From a bacterium (GTDB lineage: Bacteria; SZUA-79; Acidulodesulfobacterales; Acidulodesulfobacteraceae), in assembly GCA_021803845.1 (NCBI GenBank), contig JAJZLA010000094.1, positions 1 to 6,520 on the forward strand: 6,520 bases of DNA. Reading direction: 5' to 3'. The notes under the pieces were generated by a model that was given only the letters and a program-made list of their open reading frames with translations, made no database searches and was not told where the DNA came from. Position numbers and translations under genes: made by a program. Positions 6,109 to 6,520 of the stretch are shown piece by piece. How positions within the stretch are numbered: the stretch's first letter is position 1; every line of letters begins with the position of its first letter.

Positions 6109-6137
6109 AATATAAAATACGGGAATTTGAAAGGCAA
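6109..6137 (-). promoter_or_regulatory. Promoter candidate for the cyclase-like gene
   Basis: On the minus strand TTGCCT (6132-6137, four of six bases) is followed after 17 bases by TATATT (6109-6114, five of six). The start would be near 6102, leaving a leader of about 55 bases. An alternative TATTAA only seven bases ahead of the ATG could give a leaderless mRNA, which would fit the missing ribosome site. Confidence 0.38.
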
Positions 6138-6180
6138 AAAAGGATTCATTCTCTTAATACGGTTATTATTATATGTGAAA

Positions 6181-6209
6181 TTGTTAAATAATTTAAAAAC
6201 TTATATAAT
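6181..6209 (+). promoter_or_regulatory. Promoter for the divergent membrane-protein gene
   Basis: TTGTTA (6181-6186, four of six bases) and a perfect TATAAT (6204-6209) are separated by exactly 17 bases. The start would be near 6216, about 70 bases ahead of ATG 6288. It is divergent from, and does not overlap, the minus-strand promoter at 6109-6137. Confidence 0.5.
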
Positions 6210-6287
6210 GGTAAAATATGAAATGATAAAAAGAAAAGCAGATTTATTCTTATCGTATTATTAAAAAATAATGAAAATATAAAAACT

Positions 6288-6520
6288 ATGGACGGTAAAA
6301 ACATCCACGGCATAATGTCACAATTAAAATCAATAGCCGAAGGGATCAATAACCATTGGGCAGTTTGGGTTTCTTTGGCAGGGGTAATAATGGTAGGCGT
6401 TGCCGGAATTTTTCAAGATAGAATCAGGTATTGGCTTTGTAAGCCGAAACTAAGAGTTACTTTCAAAGAACCTGCCACAATTATTACCGACAGGAACTAT
6501 GGCAACATTCCTCATTATAA
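6288..6520 (+). CDS. Single-span membrane protein, N-terminal part (3' truncated by window edge)
   Basis: From ATG 6288 the frame stays open for 77 codons to the window edge. A short polar N-terminus (residues 1-23) is followed by one membrane helix at about 24-42 (WAVWVSLAGVIMVGVAGIF). Next come FQDRIRYWLCKPKLRV and the start of a soluble domain (TFKEPATIITDRNYGNIP). The pattern 'helix, FQD.IR.w..rPkL.v' recurs at the start of uncharacterised bacterial proteins that carry a membrane anchor and a beta-rich domain. The basic residues after the helix suggest that the C-terminal domain is cytoplasmic. No Shine-Dalgarno sequence is visible; ATG 6288 is the first ATG in the open frame, and Met10 (6315) is an alternative. 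Function is unknown; the neighbour across the divergent promoter is the cyclase-like gene. Confidence 0.6.
   Translation, partial: MDGKNIHGIMSQLKSIAEGINNHWAVWVSLAGVIMVGVAGIFQDRIRYWLCKPKLRVTFKEPATIITDRNYGNIPHY

Noticed and set aside
6103..6119. TATTTTA-ATA-TAAAATA inverted repeat as an operator
   Set aside because: Seven A/T-only pairs overlapping a -10 box are easily produced by chance in this composition.
6208..6264. 18-codon plus-strand ORF starting MVKYEMIK
   Set aside because: Its ATG overlaps the TATAAT -10 box and would not be in the transcript; no ribosome site.
6146..6349. Minus-strand frame of 67 codons
   Set aside because: It runs across the divergent promoter region and antisense to the better-supported plus-strand membrane protein. 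Its start has no ribosome site.

Overview
The window is an AT-rich bacterial chromosome segment (roughly one third G+C by eye). It reads as a Gram-negative-type genome with a type IV pilus, because the left edge carries the end of a pilin-like gene followed by large envelope glycosyltransferase-like genes. The sequence gives no firm taxonomic marker. An uncultured, AT-rich delta-type proteobacterium would fit, but that is only an impression.

Left half (1-4093), envelope module. The 3' end of a pilin-like CDS stops at 320 and is followed by a strong intrinsic terminator at 374-416. A TGATATAAT extended -10 promoter then leads into two tandem multi-spanning membrane proteins (481-2388 and 2402-4093). 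Both have the layout of GT-C glycosyltransferases: an acidic motif in the first external loop, about a dozen membrane segments and a soluble C-terminal domain. Their position behind a Ser/Thr-rich pilin tail suggests they glycosylate the pilin or another surface glycoconjugate.

Middle (4094-4865), scarred and mostly non-coding. A gene start with a good ribosome site encodes only MDVKPDIVFLLGAGASK before a stop. This is the N-terminal nucleotide-binding motif of a SIR2-like protein, cut off exactly where a second copy of the unit found behind the pilin begins (a gtgtcag leader plus the terminator hairpin). After a featureless AT-rich stretch comes a compact 42-codon gene with its own promoter, a perfect 14-bp palindrome lying in the promoter spacer, a ribosome site and a terminator-like hairpin. 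A GC-richer patch at 4725-4805 can fold into several short stems.

Right part (4866-6520). A minus-strand gene encodes a 393-residue protein. Its N-terminal half matches the pattern of a widespread, uncharacterised family with a class III nucleotidyl-cyclase-like fold, including two candidate metal-binding aspartates, D10 and D50. Its C-terminal domain is unrecognised. Divergent from it, with promoter-like sequences facing both ways in the shared intergenic region, starts a single-span membrane protein that runs off the right edge. The SIR2 remnant, small hydrophobic ORF, cyclase-like protein and membrane protein give the right half the feel of an accessory, possibly defence-related island, but no complete known system can be named.
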